In this document: positions 7,971 through 17,554 of the stretch, one piece after another
How positions within the stretch are numbered: the first letter of the stretch is position 1
Layout: every line of letters starts with the position of its first letter
Source: Chitinophagales bacterium
Lineage (GTDB): Bacteria > Bacteroidota > Bacteroidia > Chitinophagales > LD1
Assembly: GCA_016786765.1 (NCBI GenBank)
Contig: JAEUUZ010000060.1
Coordinates: 104,357 to 168,356, forward strand
Length of the DNA stretch: 64,000 nucleotides
Direction of reading: 5' to 3'
Position numbers and translations under genes: made by a program
Notes under the pieces: model-generated
Seen by the model: the letters and a program-made list of their open reading frames with translations, nothing else
Database searches by the model: none
Told to the model about the DNA's origin: nothing

Positions 7971-9461
7971 ATGGGGATAATTCAAAGACAGGGTTTGATT
8001 AATAGTTTAATTAGTTATACCGGGCTTTTATTGGGGGCAATTAGTTTGTTATTTATCCAACCTCATTTCTTAACCAAAGAGGAGATAGGACTAACACGTG
8101 TACTTTTTTCGTTTTCATCATTAATGGCCACTTTTATGCCTTTAGGAATGAATGTTATTACATTGAAGTTTTTCCCGCATTTCCGAAATTATGAAAAAGG
8201 GCACCATGGTTTTTTTGGATTAATGCTAATTCTTCCCATAATTGGCTTTGTAGTTTTCGGGTCTTTATTGTTTATACTCAAAAGTTTTTTTATTGCTAAG
8301 TATATCGATCAATCTAAATTGTTTACCGATTATTTTTATTATGTATTTCCGCTAAGTTTTTTTTTATCCTTTATTAATGTTTTTATAGCCTATACTTATT
8401 CAATTTATCGTACATCATTTCCTGCATTGATAAATGATGTGTTAGTACGTGTTGTATCAATAGTTTTGTTTACAGTATACTTCATTAAATGGATTTCGAT
8501 TACTCAGTTCATTATTTTGTTTGTTGGGATTTACGGAATCCAGTTCATTACTTTAGTAGTATATATATATTGGCGCGATAATCCAAAGTTGAGCATTGAT
8601 CGAGTTTTTCTCCGTTCACAAAATGTTCCAGAAATGTTAACGTATGGATTTAGCATGAGCATTGCAGCTGTTTCTTCTTTAGGGTTAAAGTATATAGATG
8701 CTGTAATGTTAGGTATGTATAAGCCAATTCAAAATGGGTTAAATGCGCTCGATATTATTGGTATTTATTCTATTGCTGCCTTTATTGCCACAATTGTTGA
8801 AGCCCCTTTTAATGCCCTTGAAAAAATCATACTGCCACAAATAGCCAACAGTATTGCGAAAAACGACATGAAAAATGTTGAAGATATCTATTATAAATCA
8901 GCAAAATACTTGTTCTTGATTGGAGGGGTTTTATTTCTTCTCGTGAATTTAAATCTGTCTTCGTTATTCTTGTTAATGCCCGACAAGGACTATTCGCTCG
9001 GTAAAAATATCGTTTTCATAATAAGTCTTGGTACACTTATTAATATGGCAACTGGAAGTAATGATGCAATTATATACACATCCTCTAAATATAAGTTTAC
9101 TACGTATCTACTTGTAGGTCTTTTTATAGTTGCCGTTATTAATTATCTCATTTTTATTCCCTATTTTGGGATGGTGGGTGCAGCACTGGCTACAACATTA
9201 TCGGCTTTTCTTTTTAACCTTTCGAAGTATTTGTTGATATGGAAATTCTTTAAGATTCAACCTTTTACCTGGAATACACTAAAAGTAGCAGGTGTGATTC
9301 TATTTACTTTTTTTGCTTGTTCCCTTATTCCTGAAGTGTTTCATCCTATCGCGAATATCATCATACGTTCAACTGCCGTTCTTACTTGCTTTATAGGCTT
9401 AGTATTTACATTAAATATTGTTCCAGAACTGTTTGAGCAAGTAAAAGCTAAATTGAAATAA
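7971..9461 (+). CDS. Wzx-like polysaccharide flippase (MOP superfamily)
   Basis: A 496-residue inner-membrane protein with about 14 predicted helices spread over the full length, the layout of RfbX/Wzx O-antigen and polysaccharide exporters. The N-terminus RQGLINSLISYTGLLLGAISLLF is typical of the family. It is predicted to flip undecaprenyl-diphosphate-linked oligosaccharide across the inner membrane. Divergent from the glycosyltransferase and methyltransferase operon, which may supply its substrate. It ends one base before the stop of the convergent HmuY-like gene, with no terminator visible between them. Confidence 0.9.
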   Translation: MGIIQRQGLINSLISYTGLLLGAISLLFIQPHFLTKEEIGLTRVLFSFSSLMATFMPLGMNVITLKFFPHFRNYEKGHHGFFGLMLILPIIGFVVFGSLLFILKSFFIAKYIDQSKLFTDYFYYVFPLSFFLSFINVFIAYTYSIYRTSFPALINDVLVRVVSIVLFTVYFIKWISITQFIILFVGIYGIQFITLVVYIYWRDNPKLSIDRVFLRSQNVPEMLTYGFSMSIAAVSSLGLKYIDAVMLGMYKPIQNGLNALDIIGIYSIAAFIATIVEAPFNALEKIILPQIANSIAKNDMKNVEDIYYKSAKYLFLIGGVLFLLVNLNLSSLFLLMPDKDYSLGKNIVFIISLGTLINMATGSNDAIIYTSSKYKFTTYLLVGLFIVAVINYLIFIPYFGMVGAALATTLSAFLFNLSKYLLIWKFFKIQPFTWNTLKVAGVILFTFFACSLIPEVFHPIANIIIRSTAVLTCFIGLVFTLNIVPELFEQVKAKLK

Positions 9462-9462
9462 A

Positions 9463-10434
9463 CTATTTCAGTTCTTCGTACTCAAATTTCGGAAACCCTT
9501 TATTTCCGTTGCTATCGTAGAAATCAAGCATTCGTAATTTAAAATACTTGTTGTCTGATTTGATGATATAGTTATACCCTGTTTTAACCATATAACTTCC
9601 AAATTCGTATTGTTTCCACTCGTAACCAATGCCATCGCGCTTTTGTGTGAATTTTGAATTGTCTACATTCGACAATTGTATCGTGGTAAAATCAGAAGTC
9701 GAATCCATTAAATATGCATTCGTTTTGTAGGGATTGGTAAGTACACCGGTAACTTTGTAAGGCAGTTTTTCTTTGTAAAAATAGGTGCTATACTCCGTGA
9801 ACTGCAAGTCCCATATATCTTTAGACGGCTCAATGTTCTTAATGCTTTTAGTTGCAAACGAGTAATAAGTGAAATTTACATCACTGTTTTTCGGAATGAA
9901 AGCGCTGGATTCTTCACTACCATCTAAGTTTGCAAATGTAATTTGATAGCCGCTATTAAAATCGCCAACTTGCATTTTCTTATATCCCAAACTATTGCCG
10001 GATTCATCAGTTCCTAAATTCAATACATATACTTTCTTGTCGGATTGCGGGTAATTGCCCCATTTTCCTATCGCATTTGAGTCGGCAAGACCATAGCCAA
10101 ATTCAACACGCCATTCTAACGAAAGGGTGTCTGCCGGTTTAACTTCATTTAAGTTTGTTTTGCCGGTACGTGCCGCTTGCATTAGTTTTGCCCCATTTAA
10201 CCAGATATTGAATTTACTTGCATCGCAATCAAAGGCAATATCATAATCGTATCGCGAGTTAGAATCAATGAATAATCCGTTCTGCACATTGAAGTATAGT
10301 TGTTTACTGTAATCTGCACCCATGTTAGCCGTAAATAGTGTCCCGATATTATTCGTAGGCGCTTTAATCGGCTTTTCTTTAAAGCAACTACTGAGTGCAA
10401 TTACAAGGAAAAAATATATAATTAGTTTGTTCAT
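9463..10434 (-). CDS. HmuY-family heme-binding lipoprotein
   Basis: A 323-residue lipoprotein: signal peptide MNKLIIYFFLVIALSSC with the lipobox cysteine at 17. The ATG at 10434 is preferred because the longer reading needs a TTG and would overlap the receptor gene. The body (for example NIWDLQF-like IWDLQFTEYSTYF and VDNSKFTQKRDGIGYEWKQYEFG) matches the HmuY pattern, a beta-sandwich that in Porphyromonas takes heme from host or environmental proteins and passes it to HmuR. It follows the HmuR-like receptor by 7 bp in the same operon, which strongly supports the call. Which metal-porphyrin it binds is not shown by sequence. Confidence 0.85.
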   Translation of the reverse strand: MNKLIIYFFLVIALSSCFKEKPIKAPTNNIGTLFTANMGADYSKQLYFNVQNGLFIDSNSRYDYDIAFDCDASKFNIWLNGAKLMQAARTGKTNLNEVKPADTLSLEWRVEFGYGLADSNAIGKWGNYPQSDKKVYVLNLGTDESGNSLGYKKMQVGDFNSGYQITFANLDGSEESSAFIPKNSDVNFTYYSFATKSIKNIEPSKDIWDLQFTEYSTYFYKEKLPYKVTGVLTNPYKTNAYLMDSTSDFTTIQLSNVDNSKFTQKRDGIGYEWKQYEFGSYMVKTGYNYIIKSDNKYFKLRMLDFYDSNGNKGFPKFEYEELK

Positions 10435-10441
10435 GTTCTTT

Positions 10442-12514
10442 CTATTTACTGAATTCAAAAGCTAGACTGCAAAAGAAGGTTCTTCCCCAATTAACCTGTG
10501 TGCTGCTACCACTGAAACTATGTCCAATAGCCGATACATTCTGTGCATTCACATTCGTAACGCCAAGTAAATTTTTGCCTCCAACAGTAAGTTGAATTCT
10601 GTTTTTCCAAAATGATTTTGATGCTGATACATTTAAACTGTGAAAATCATCTCTGGTACCCGCTTGTATACTGCTATTAATAGCGTAAAGCAATTGTTTT
10701 CCATTGTATTTATACCATATATCGATATTCACTTCTGCCTTAGGTATTTTATAGCCAAGTTTAATGGTAGCATCCGGACTCCACAATTTTATCTCATTGG
10801 TTGAATTACCGGTTTGAACTTTTGACAGTAAATACATTACACCAACACCTGCATGTAATCGTTTAAAACGATAATTCAGTTCATGTTGGCCACTTACTGT
10901 ATTATAGCGTTTAATGTTGAAATATTGATAACTTACCGGAAGCGTGTTAGGGTTGGAAACCGCTAAATCAATTTTGTTGTACATGGTATTGTATGAAAAT
11001 TGATTCGAAAGAGAAATGTCGTGATTTTTTTTCAACATGCTAAAATCCAACCCCATGGAGAAGTTGTGAGAATTTTCCGGTTTTAGATTTGGATTTCCAA
11101 CAAGATCATGATTACTGTCTCTAAAATCTAAGTAGAGTTCTTTCAGTGAGGGCGCTCTGTATCCCATTCCGTAAGATGCTCTTAAAGTAACATATTCACC
11201 GGCTTTAAGTTTTGCGTTTAATGAAGGCATTACGGAAAGACCAAATTGAGAGTTAAACAACAATCTTCCTGCAGGTTGAATGTTGAATCCTTTTATACCA
11301 AAGTATTGCAGTGAAGCAAAGAGGGCATAATCGCCCATTTGTTTATTGTTTCCCTGTATTCGATTTTGTTCTGTCCAAATATGGCTAATATCCAATCCGG
11401 TTTGAATTTGTATTTTCTGTTTTAGAAATTTCTTCATCAAAACAGGTCTAATATTCATTTGATGATAAATAGTAGTGTCTTGATCTTCGCTCTGACGAAC
11501 CGTTTCAGATAATGTAACTAAATCTTTTTTATAATTATTGATGACGCGATAAAATCCAGAGTAACCTGCTGTAACATCCAATTGCAAATTATCTCTACCT
11601 ATATACGATGCACCAATAGTGGCCATCGGACGGTAAGTAGTAAAATGCTGATCGAATGCATAAGTAGTATACGGACGAAGGTCTCCACGATCAATCATTA
11701 ATTCGCGGAAGAACGATAACTCTGCCCACACCTTCAAGTGATCCAAAGCGAAACCAAATTTAGTATTCGCAAAATATTGTTCTTTGGGTCTCCATTCTTT
11801 ATGTCGTGAAGTATCTTTAACCGAATAGCCATCGAAGAAATTTCGACCAGCATCGAAACTGATAAAGCCTTTTTTAATATTTGCACCTCCTCCAACACTT
11901 ACGTTATATTGCCCAACCGATTCATAAAAGCCTTTAGCAAAAACATTCCAAGTGTTTTTTTGATTTTTGGTGATAAGATTAATTACACCCCCTAGGGCAT
12001 CGGAGCCATATAAAACGGAAAGTGGTCCTTTTACAATCTCAATGCGCTCCACATTGTTCATATTGATTTGGGAGAGATCGATTTTGCCGTCAATTCTGCC
12101 TACCATAGGCACTCCGTTTACTAGAATTTTTATTCCTTCTCCGGAAATCCCGTTTAAGCTGGCGCTACTGCCAAATACATTGTCTTGCGATAAGTTAATG
12201 CCAAGTTTGTTATCTAATGCTTCGCGAAGATTGGTGGCGCCTTTTGCTTGTAATTCAGATTTAGTGATGGTTGTAACATTATACACTGCACTTTTCGAAG
12301 AGATAGGTGCGTATTCACCGGTTACCACAATATCGGATAACTCTTGTTTCATGCCCGAAATTTGAACCGTATCTGTTGTTGATTTGAGTGTAGTATCCAA
12401 GAGGGAATGGTATTCATTTCCTAAGACTGGAATGATAGCCAGCGAAAATACGGACACAAGAAGACAGAAAATCACTCTCTTTTTCACGGTCGCAAAGGTA
12501 AATTTATGCACCAT
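10442..12514 (-). CDS. TonB-dependent heme receptor, HmuR-like
   Basis: A 690-residue outer-membrane receptor. An N-terminal signal region (about 1-33) precedes a plug domain from about 58 (DIVVTGEYAPIS) through LREALDNKLGINL and RIEIVKGPLSVLYGSDALGG, then a 22-strand barrel. Around 452-477 it has YRAP, then H469, then NPNL, the arrangement FRAP-His-NPNL known from hemoglobin/heme receptors such as HmuR and HemR. That and the adjacent HmuY gene make heme uptake the likely role, energised by TonB-ExbBD encoded elsewhere. The terminal residue is Lys rather than an aromatic, though the last residues (FFCSLAFEFSK) keep the barrel-strand pattern. No Fur box is evident by eye. Confidence 0.9.
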   Translation of the reverse strand: MVHKFTFATVKKRVIFCLLVSVFSLAIIPVLGNEYHSLLDTTLKSTTDTVQISGMKQELSDIVVTGEYAPISSKSAVYNVTTITKSELQAKGATNLREALDNKLGINLSQDNVFGSSASLNGISGEGIKILVNGVPMVGRIDGKIDLSQINMNNVERIEIVKGPLSVLYGSDALGGVINLITKNQKNTWNVFAKGFYESVGQYNVSVGGGANIKKGFISFDAGRNFFDGYSVKDTSRHKEWRPKEQYFANTKFGFALDHLKVWAELSFFRELMIDRGDLRPYTTYAFDQHFTTYRPMATIGASYIGRDNLQLDVTAGYSGFYRVINNYKKDLVTLSETVRQSEDQDTTIYHQMNIRPVLMKKFLKQKIQIQTGLDISHIWTEQNRIQGNNKQMGDYALFASLQYFGIKGFNIQPAGRLLFNSQFGLSVMPSLNAKLKAGEYVTLRASYGMGYRAPSLKELYLDFRDSNHDLVGNPNLKPENSHNFSMGLDFSMLKKNHDISLSNQFSYNTMYNKIDLAVSNPNTLPVSYQYFNIKRYNTVSGQHELNYRFKRLHAGVGVMYLLSKVQTGNSTNEIKLWSPDATIKLGYKIPKAEVNIDIWYKYNGKQLLYAINSSIQAGTRDDFHSLNVSASKSFWKNRIQLTVGGKNLLGVTNVNAQNVSAIGHSFSGSSTQVNWGRTFFCSLAFEFSK

Positions 12515-12596
12515 GAAATTGATGATTCAGCGCATTATTTGTGTCATGGAATTGTCATTTATTTGTTGCATAGAACTTAAAAATGACTAAAAATAA

Positions 12597-12633
12597 AAGA
12601 CCCAAAAAACTGATTATCAATTTTTTGGGTCTT
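12597..12633 (-). terminator. Intrinsic terminator of tRNA-Arg
   Basis: Perfect inverted repeat AAGACCCAAAAAA / TTTTTTGGGTCTT with an 11-nt loop, 4 bp beyond the 3' end of the tRNA, followed on the minus strand by a U-rich run (CTTTTATTTTTAG). Confidence 0.85.
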
Positions 12634-12637
12634 GAAG

Positions 12638-12711
12638 TGATCTTGAAGGGAGTCGAACCCCTAACCGCTTGATTCGTAGTCAAGTACTCTATCCAGTTGA
12701 GCTACAAGATC
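12638..12711 (-). tRNA. tRNA-Arg (ACG)
   Basis: A 74-nt cloverleaf. The acceptor arms GATCTTG and CAAGATC pair perfectly, with discriminator A. D arm is TAGCTCAACTGGATAGAGTA. The anticodon stem is CTTGA/TCAAG with loop CTACGAA, giving anticodon ACG (wobble A probably deaminated to inosine). T loop TTCGACT. CCA is not encoded. It lies 26 bp after the floA stop in the same direction; a weak GTTG-N19-TATATTCG promoter-like pair can be seen inside the end of floA, so it may have its own promoter or be co-transcribed. Confidence 0.95.
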
Positions 12712-12737
12712 ATCATTACGGGTGCGAATATAGAAAT

Positions 12738-13709
12738 TTATTTTTTATCTCCAACACCTCCTTTAGAAATTGCATCACGCATTTGCGTATCCGACTGTAT
12801 ATTTTGCATTTTGTAGTAATCAAAAACACCCAAATTGCCACTTCTGAACGCTTCTGAAATCGCAATAGGAATTTGTGCTTCAGCCTCTATAACCTTTGCC
12901 CGAGCTTCTTGTGCTTTTGCTTTCATTTCTTGTTCTAGTGCAATCGCCATAGCTCTTCTTTCTTCAGCTTTAGCCTGTGCAATATTTTTATCGGCATTTG
13001 CTTGGTCCATTTGCAAACTCGCACCAATATTTTTTCCGATATCGATATCAGCAATGTCAATCGATAAGATTTCAAATGCTGTTCCGGCATCTAATCCTTT
13101 GGCTAATACTACTTTCGAAATTGAATCTGGATTTTCCATCACCGATTTATGACTTTCCGCAGAACCAATAGACGTTACAATACCTTCTCCAACTCGAGCT
13201 AAAACCGTTTCTTCCCCTGCACCACCCACAAACTGACGCATGTTGGCACGCACAGTAACACGAGCTTTGGTAATCAACTGAATACCATCTTTTGCAACGG
13301 CAGTTACAGGTGGAGATTCAATTACCTTTGGATTTACAGATAGTTGAACCGCTTCAAATACATCTCTTCCTGCCAAATCAATTGCAGTTGCTGCCTTGAA
13401 ATCCAAATCGATATTGGCTTTATCCGCTGAAATAAGCGCACGAATAACACGTGGTACATTTCCACCTGCCAAAAAGTGTGCTTCTAATAAATCGCGTTCG
13501 ATAATAATTCCGGCCTTCTGCGAGGTCACCATTGCATTTACAATTACCGATGGAGGTACACGTCTGAAACGCATAAATACCAATTGAAGTAAACTGATAT
13601 GGACATTGGCAAATTTAGCCGATAACCATAGCGGTATAGGTAAGATCCATAATGTGAACAGAACTATAACAATGATAATTCCTGCAATAAAAGCAAATGG
13701 GATATCCAT
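12738..13709 (-). CDS. floA: Flotillin-like protein FloA
   Basis: A 323-residue membrane-associated scaffold of the FloA (YqfA/UPF0365) family. One N-terminal hydrophobic hairpin segment (about 4-30) is followed by an SPFH-type domain ([48 protein letters not shown]) and a C-terminal Ala/Glu/Lys-rich coiled coil (about 235-285). In Bacillus this family forms foci in functional membrane microdomains that influence secretion and membrane fluidity. Length and domain order are standard. No NfeD-like partner gene is next to it, the flanks being a tRNA and two small lipoprotein genes. Confidence 0.95.
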   Translation of the reverse strand: MDIPFAFIAGIIIVIVLFTLWILPIPLWLSAKFANVHISLLQLVFMRFRRVPPSVIVNAMVTSQKAGIIIERDLLEAHFLAGGNVPRVIRALISADKANIDLDFKAATAIDLAGRDVFEAVQLSVNPKVIESPPVTAVAKDGIQLITKARVTVRANMRQFVGGAGEETVLARVGEGIVTSIGSAESHKSVMENPDSISKVVLAKGLDAGTAFEILSIDIADIDIGKNIGASLQMDQANADKNIAQAKAEERRAMAIALEQEMKAKAQEARAKVIEAEAQIPIAISEAFRSGNLGVFDYYKMQNIQSDTQMRDAISKGGVGDKK

Positions 13710-13760
13710 ACAAATTTGTGTTTATGGGGTTAAGTTAATGGTTTAATTCAATATTTCAAG

Positions 13761-14144
13761 TCAAATGGAAGCAGGTGAATTATTGTTTTGCTTTTTGAGC
13801 TTAACAGTCATTTTATTCTTAATGGAAGTTGAAACAAAATGTAATTCTGTAGAGTCGCATGTTTCAAAATGAAATTCTTGCTTAGGTTTATGATTGTCAG
13901 AGGTTACTAAAGTAATAGTTGCTTCTTCAATCGAATAGGTGCCTTTTTCTAATTGACTATTCATTTCTAAACTATAGTTACCTTTTTCATCAAAGCTGTA
14001 GAATGGCTTTCCAATTTGCTCAAATGGTAGTGTTGCTCCATTAATGGAAACCTCTTCCATTTTCCAATACCCAACTATTTTTTTGTTTGTTGAATTACAA
14101 GCACAGATGCTCAGGAGTAAAACAAAAACAATAAAAAAGCGCAT
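13761..14144 (-). CDS. Lipocalin-like small lipoprotein
   Basis: A 127-residue lipoprotein. The signal peptide MRFFIVFVLLLSICAC carries the lipobox cysteine at 16. The mature part starts with a lipocalin-like opening, IVGYWKMEEVSING, then FDEKGNYSLEM and YSIEEATITL, the pattern of small Bacteroidota beta-barrel lipoproteins with W near the N-terminus. Function unknown. It lies 6 bp downstream of a second lipoprotein with the same kind of opening (LLARTWKIEDVKI), so the two are probably co-transcribed and may share ancestry. Confidence 0.75.
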   Translation of the reverse strand: MRFFIVFVLLLSICACNSTNKKIVGYWKMEEVSINGATLPFEQIGKPFYSFDEKGNYSLEMNSQLEKGTYSIEEATITLVTSDNHKPKQEFHFETCDSTELHFVSTSIKNKMTVKLKKQNNNSPASI

Positions 14145-14150
14145 TTAAAA

Positions 14151-14642
14151 TTATTTTGAAGCAGCAGAGTCTGTATTTTCTGTAGAAGGTGGCCCCATTT
14201 GCGGTTCAGCTTGTGGTGCCGGATCCGGTAATGAATCACCAGGTACAAGCGTAAAGGTAACCGGTTGTGAACTATCGTTGGTTACATACTCAAATTTATC
14301 TTTCGTTAGGGTAACAATTTTATACTTCATCGGTCTACCGGTTTCATCCGTTGCCGTCATTTCTTTTTGATCTTTACTGAATTCCCATTTACCAGAAGAT
14401 GAACGTCCCATGAAGCGCGCAACATATGTGCCGTCTTCTTTGTAGGTTAAACGCAAATATTGTTTCATTTGAGCCAACATCGATTCAAAAAAAGCTTTCT
14501 GTTCTTCAGGAACATCTTTGCTTATTTTTACATCTTCAATTTTCCAGGTTCTTGCCAATAATTTTGTTTTGTTTTCATTACAGCCGATTAAAACAAAAGC
14601 GATAAGCGTTGATAAGAGCAATGGTGTAAATGTTTTTTTCAT
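14151..14642 (-). CDS. Small lipoprotein with lipocalin-like opening
   Basis: A 163-residue lipoprotein. The ATG at 14642 gives a proper signal peptide (MKKTFTPLLLSTLIAFVLIGC, lipobox LIGC); the reading can be extended 21 bp upstream but without a better start. The mature protein opens with LLARTWKIEDVKIS and contains YKEDGTYVARFMGRSSSGKWEF, similar to the downstream lipoprotein, then a Pro-rich, acidic C-terminal tail (about 130-163). No function assigned. Operon with the gene at 13761-14144. Confidence 0.75.
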   Translation of the reverse strand: MKKTFTPLLLSTLIAFVLIGCNENKTKLLARTWKIEDVKISKDVPEEQKAFFESMLAQMKQYLRLTYKEDGTYVARFMGRSSSGKWEFSKDQKEMTATDETGRPMKYKIVTLTKDKFEYVTNDSSQPVTFTLVPGDSLPDPAPQAEPQMGPPSTENTDSAASK

Positions 14643-14725
14643 TCGTTTTATTTGTGAAGCCAAATAAACATATTGTTCACGACTTTCAATATTTTATTGT
14701 ATAGTTTTATCAAAAAAAAACAGAA

Positions 14726-15196
14726 ATGAAGATAAATCTGATTCTTTTAGGTAAGACAACTGAAAAATCAATTGCCGATTTATCACTATTTTATCAAAAT
14801 AAACTCAAACATTATGTCAATTTTGAGTTAACTGTAATTGAGAATTCTTCGATTCGCTTTGAAAATCCGGATTTAGTGAAAGAGGCAGAAGCGAAACTGA
14901 TGCTGAAAAAAATATTGCCCTCCGATTGGGTTGTTTTATTAGATGAAAACGGAAAAACGTATTCCAGTGTCCCATTCGCTAATCAATTACAAACATGGAT
15001 GAATATGGGGCGTAAACAAATATGCTTTGTTGTTGGAGGTGCTTTTGGATTCCATACATCAGTTTATGAGAGGGCTGATGCGAAGTTAAGTTTGTCATCG
15101 ATGACATTTTCGCATCAATTGGTTCGTCCCGTTTTTTTAGAGCAACTTTATCGAGCATTTACTATTCTCAAAAACGAACCCTATCATCATCAATAA
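14726..15196 (+). CDS. rlmH: 23S rRNA (pseudouridine1915-N3)-methyltransferase RlmH
   Basis: A 156-residue SPOUT-class methyltransferase, the normal RlmH length. It methylates N3 of pseudouridine 1915 in helix 69 of 23S rRNA on the assembled 70S ribosome, using SAM. Visible signatures are VVLLDENGKTYSS, the SAM-binding knot FVVGGAFGF, and the C-terminal LSLSSMTFSHQLVRPVFLEQLYRA-type tail, with YHH at the end. ATG at 14726 follows an AT-rich leader. A perfect-dyad terminator starts at its stop codon. Confidence 0.97.
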   Translation: MKINLILLGKTTEKSIADLSLFYQNKLKHYVNFELTVIENSSIRFENPDLVKEAEAKLMLKKILPSDWVVLLDENGKTYSSVPFANQLQTWMNMGRKQICFVVGGAFGFHTSVYERADAKLSLSSMTFSHQLVRPVFLEQLYRAFTILKNEPYHHQ

Positions 15197-15224
15197 AAAA
15201 GGGATGCCATGGCATCCCTTTTTA
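15196..15224. terminator. Bidirectional intrinsic terminator
   Basis: AAAAAGGGATGCC ATGGCATCCCTTTTT: a fully self-complementary dyad flanked by A and T runs, between the convergent rlmH and the secreted protein gene at 15243, so it can serve both. Confidence 0.9.
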
Positions 15225-15242
15225 TAAAAATATTCAAAAATA

Positions 15243-16121
15243 CTATCGTTGCGATTGTTGAGTATAGGGTAAACCTACAGTGGTTAAAGGCAATTCTACT
15301 ACTGAACCGTTTGATTCAACTTGAACTTTATAGTAAACTGTTGAGTGGTTAATGTTTTTATCGGAATATAACATTACAGATTGATTTATGGAATTTGGGA
15401 TTGAAGCTACCTGCTCATATGTATTACCATCAAAGCTTCTTGTGATAATAACGTTATCCAATGTTCTTAGATTATTGTTGTTGATTGATAAAGTAACAGC
15501 ATTTTCTCGAGAAAAGGTTTCTATAGAGAAATCAGTGCTTGAGGTTGCATTTGAAGCCGTTTGTGGCTGTTCAGTTTCACCTCCTACAAATACTTTAAGT
15601 GTTTTGGCGATGGTAGCATTAGGAGAGTTAATTACAGATTGATTTGCGAAAAAAGTTCCGTGTTCACCATTTAAAGAACCACCATAGTTCAAAATGTTTG
15701 TTCCCGAAAGAACATTTACATTATTATTAAAGTTACCGCTGTTTTGAATTTCCATCATTGACTCTAAAGAAGAATTATTCTGGATTTCACCTTCATTCAT
15801 TAGTCTTTTTACATTCACACTTCCGTTGTTCACCAAACGACCAGATTTTCCAACAGCTATTGATTTGTTACTTACCAATGTATTTCCTTTCTCAATAATC
15901 ATTGTTCCCAATATAGAGATGTCTGAACTTACAACAACGTGATTTTTGACAATAACAACATCTGTAGATTGAATTTCGTTGCCGGGTACTCCGTTTTCCC
16001 AAATGGTTGCATCAGACCATTTGCCGTTATTTACAATAGTGTATGTATTAGCGAAAGAAGTTGAAGAAACAAGAACTGCTACTAGAGTAGTTGCAAGTAA
16101 ATTTAGGGTAGAATTTTTCAT
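15243..16121 (-). CDS. Secreted Asn-rich beta-repeat protein
   Basis: A 292-residue secreted protein. The signal peptide is MKNSTLNLLATTLVAVLVSSTSFA. It is followed by a short G8-like opening (GKWSDATIWENGVPG) as seen at the start of many Bacteroidota surface proteins, and then a series of short, Asn/Gly/Val-rich strands (IEKGNTLVSNKSIAVG; SGRLVNNGSVNV) that read like a right-handed beta-helix or beta-solenoid. The C-terminal part (about 205-285) looks like a single beta-sandwich. No standard T9SS C-terminal domain is seen, which is odd for this protein style. Role unknown; adhesion or matrix is a guess. Confidence 0.7.
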   Translation of the reverse strand: MKNSTLNLLATTLVAVLVSSTSFANTYTIVNNGKWSDATIWENGVPGNEIQSTDVVIVKNHVVVSSDISILGTMIIEKGNTLVSNKSIAVGKSGRLVNNGSVNVKRLMNEGEIQNNSSLESMMEIQNSGNFNNNVNVLSGTNILNYGGSLNGEHGTFFANQSVINSPNATIAKTLKVFVGGETEQPQTASNATSSTDFSIETFSRENAVTLSINNNNLRTLDNVIITRSFDGNTYEQVASIPNSINQSVMLYSDKNINHSTVYYKVQVESNGSVVELPLTTVGLPYTQQSQR

Positions 16122-16213
16122 ATGTTCTCTGTTTTCTAATATTTACGACAAGAGAAATAGGAAAGTTTCATTTATCTGAAAAAAAAATCATATACGGTAA
16201 ATGTGATTGATTT

Positions 16214-17521
16214 TCAGTAGAATATAAATGTTAATAAATACGCACACAAAAGAACGCTACTATAAAACAGAAACCAATTCATCGATAAATAGTCTGAAAG
16301 TGGAATGTTGTATCCGTATTTAAGCCTAGTAATCAAAACAAGCTTCTCAACCAGATAAGAAATTACAATGGCAGCTACTAAGCCATGTAATCCAAAGAAA
16401 TGAAAGCCTATAAATGCGAAGAGGATGAGGACTACAATCTCACAAAACATAGCAATAGTAAGCCATTGCTGGGCTCCTTTGGCATGTAAAATGGGTTGCG
16501 GGAATAAAAGGCGAGGGATGGTAAGAAGCATAGTAAAAGAGAATAATTTTCCACTTTCATAAAACGTTTCGGAAAATACGTATTTAAAGAGGAGAGGAGC
16601 CGTTAAGGTAAGGACAATAGCTATAGGGAAAAAGATATGCATTTGTTGTAGCCCTTTTTGTTTGAGCAGGGCAATTCCATTTTTCTTATCAGTAGCAATA
16701 ACTGAAATCATCGAATTGCTCAAAGCCGCTGCCAATAAGGTGAACAATGGCATTTCCTTGGTACCGTATCTAAATGTTGTGAAGGCGGAAGCATCTGCAA
16801 AATGTTTTACAAACCAGCCTGTGATATATTCACTTGATCCACTCAATAGAAATCCAGTAACTAAAATAGAAAGTGTTGACCAATTCGTGTTTTCAATTAT
16901 GGCGAAATCAGGTGTCGAAAATCGAAACAGAAGAAAAATGCTGTATACCCATCGGAATATAGCAACCAACACAAATGCAATTAATGTTATACCGAAACAT
17001 TTTTCGATGGATTCATTAAAAACTATGACTAGAACACTGATAGCTCCTAGTGAAAGTACAATTAATACACTCGAAGTCAGAATCCCATAAGCAAGCAACG
17101 TTTTTTTTCGGTCGTTTAAGTAAAGAACATATTCGTTCAGTAGACTAGGTGTTCCGAACAAAATAAAAATGGCTATTGTTAACGAATAAGCACTATCTGT
17201 ACCAAAATAAACAGCAATAGATGCTATGCAACTAAATAGCTGGAACGTGATAAAATAACGGAAGATAGATTTCTTTTTTTCAAGCTCACTAAAGCCTGCA
17301 TACTCTGAAAGTAAAAGTTGAATCCCACTATTCACCCAAAAAAAACTCACTAAACCGCTAATAAAGATTAAACTTTCAAGAGAAGCAATGCTACTTTTAG
17401 GAACGCCTATTTTGGCAAAGCAAATACCCAAAAAAATAAGTGTTGCATACCGAAGCAATTGAAATAACTGCAATGCGGCAACAGCATCGAATCGTTTAAT
17501 TAGTTTTTGAAACACTACCAA
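16214..17521 (-). CDS. Polysaccharide flippase-like membrane protein (MOP superfamily)
   Basis: A 435-residue protein with about 12 predicted membrane helices, resembling oligosaccharide flippases. Weaker family signature than the Wzx at 7971. The first usable start is unusual: the frame is open back to the stop of the upstream gene, with TTG (17521), GTG (17515) or ATT as the only candidates; I give the TTG. Lies 33 bp downstream of the deoxyhypusine-synthase-like gene in the same direction and has no glycosyltransferase neighbours, so its substrate is unclear. Confidence 0.78.
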   Translation of the reverse strand: MVVFQKLIKRFDAVAALQLFQLLRYATLIFLGICFAKIGVPKSSIASLESLIFISGLVSFFWVNSGIQLLLSEYAGFSELEKKKSIFRYFITFQLFSCIASIAVYFGTDSAYSLTIAIFILFGTPSLLNEYVLYLNDRKKTLLAYGILTSSVLIVLSLGAISVLVIVFNESIEKCFGITLIAFVLVAIFRWVYSIFLLFRFSTPDFAIIENTNWSTLSILVTGFLLSGSSEYITGWFVKHFADASAFTTFRYGTKEMPLFTLLAAALSNSMISVIATDKKNGIALLKQKGLQQMHIFFPIAIVLTLTAPLLFKYVFSETFYESGKLFSFTMLLTIPRLLFPQPILHAKGAQQWLTIAMFCEIVVLILFAFIGFHFFGLHGLVAAIVISYLVEKLVLITRLKYGYNIPLSDYLSMNWFLFYSSVLLCAYLLTFIFY

Positions 17522-17554
17522 TATTACAAAATGAATTGGTAATTTATCAATGCG

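Noticed and set aside
12515..12596. Fur box upstream of the HmuR-like gene
   Set aside because: AT-rich sequence gives only weak partial matches, not a clear 19-bp palindrome.
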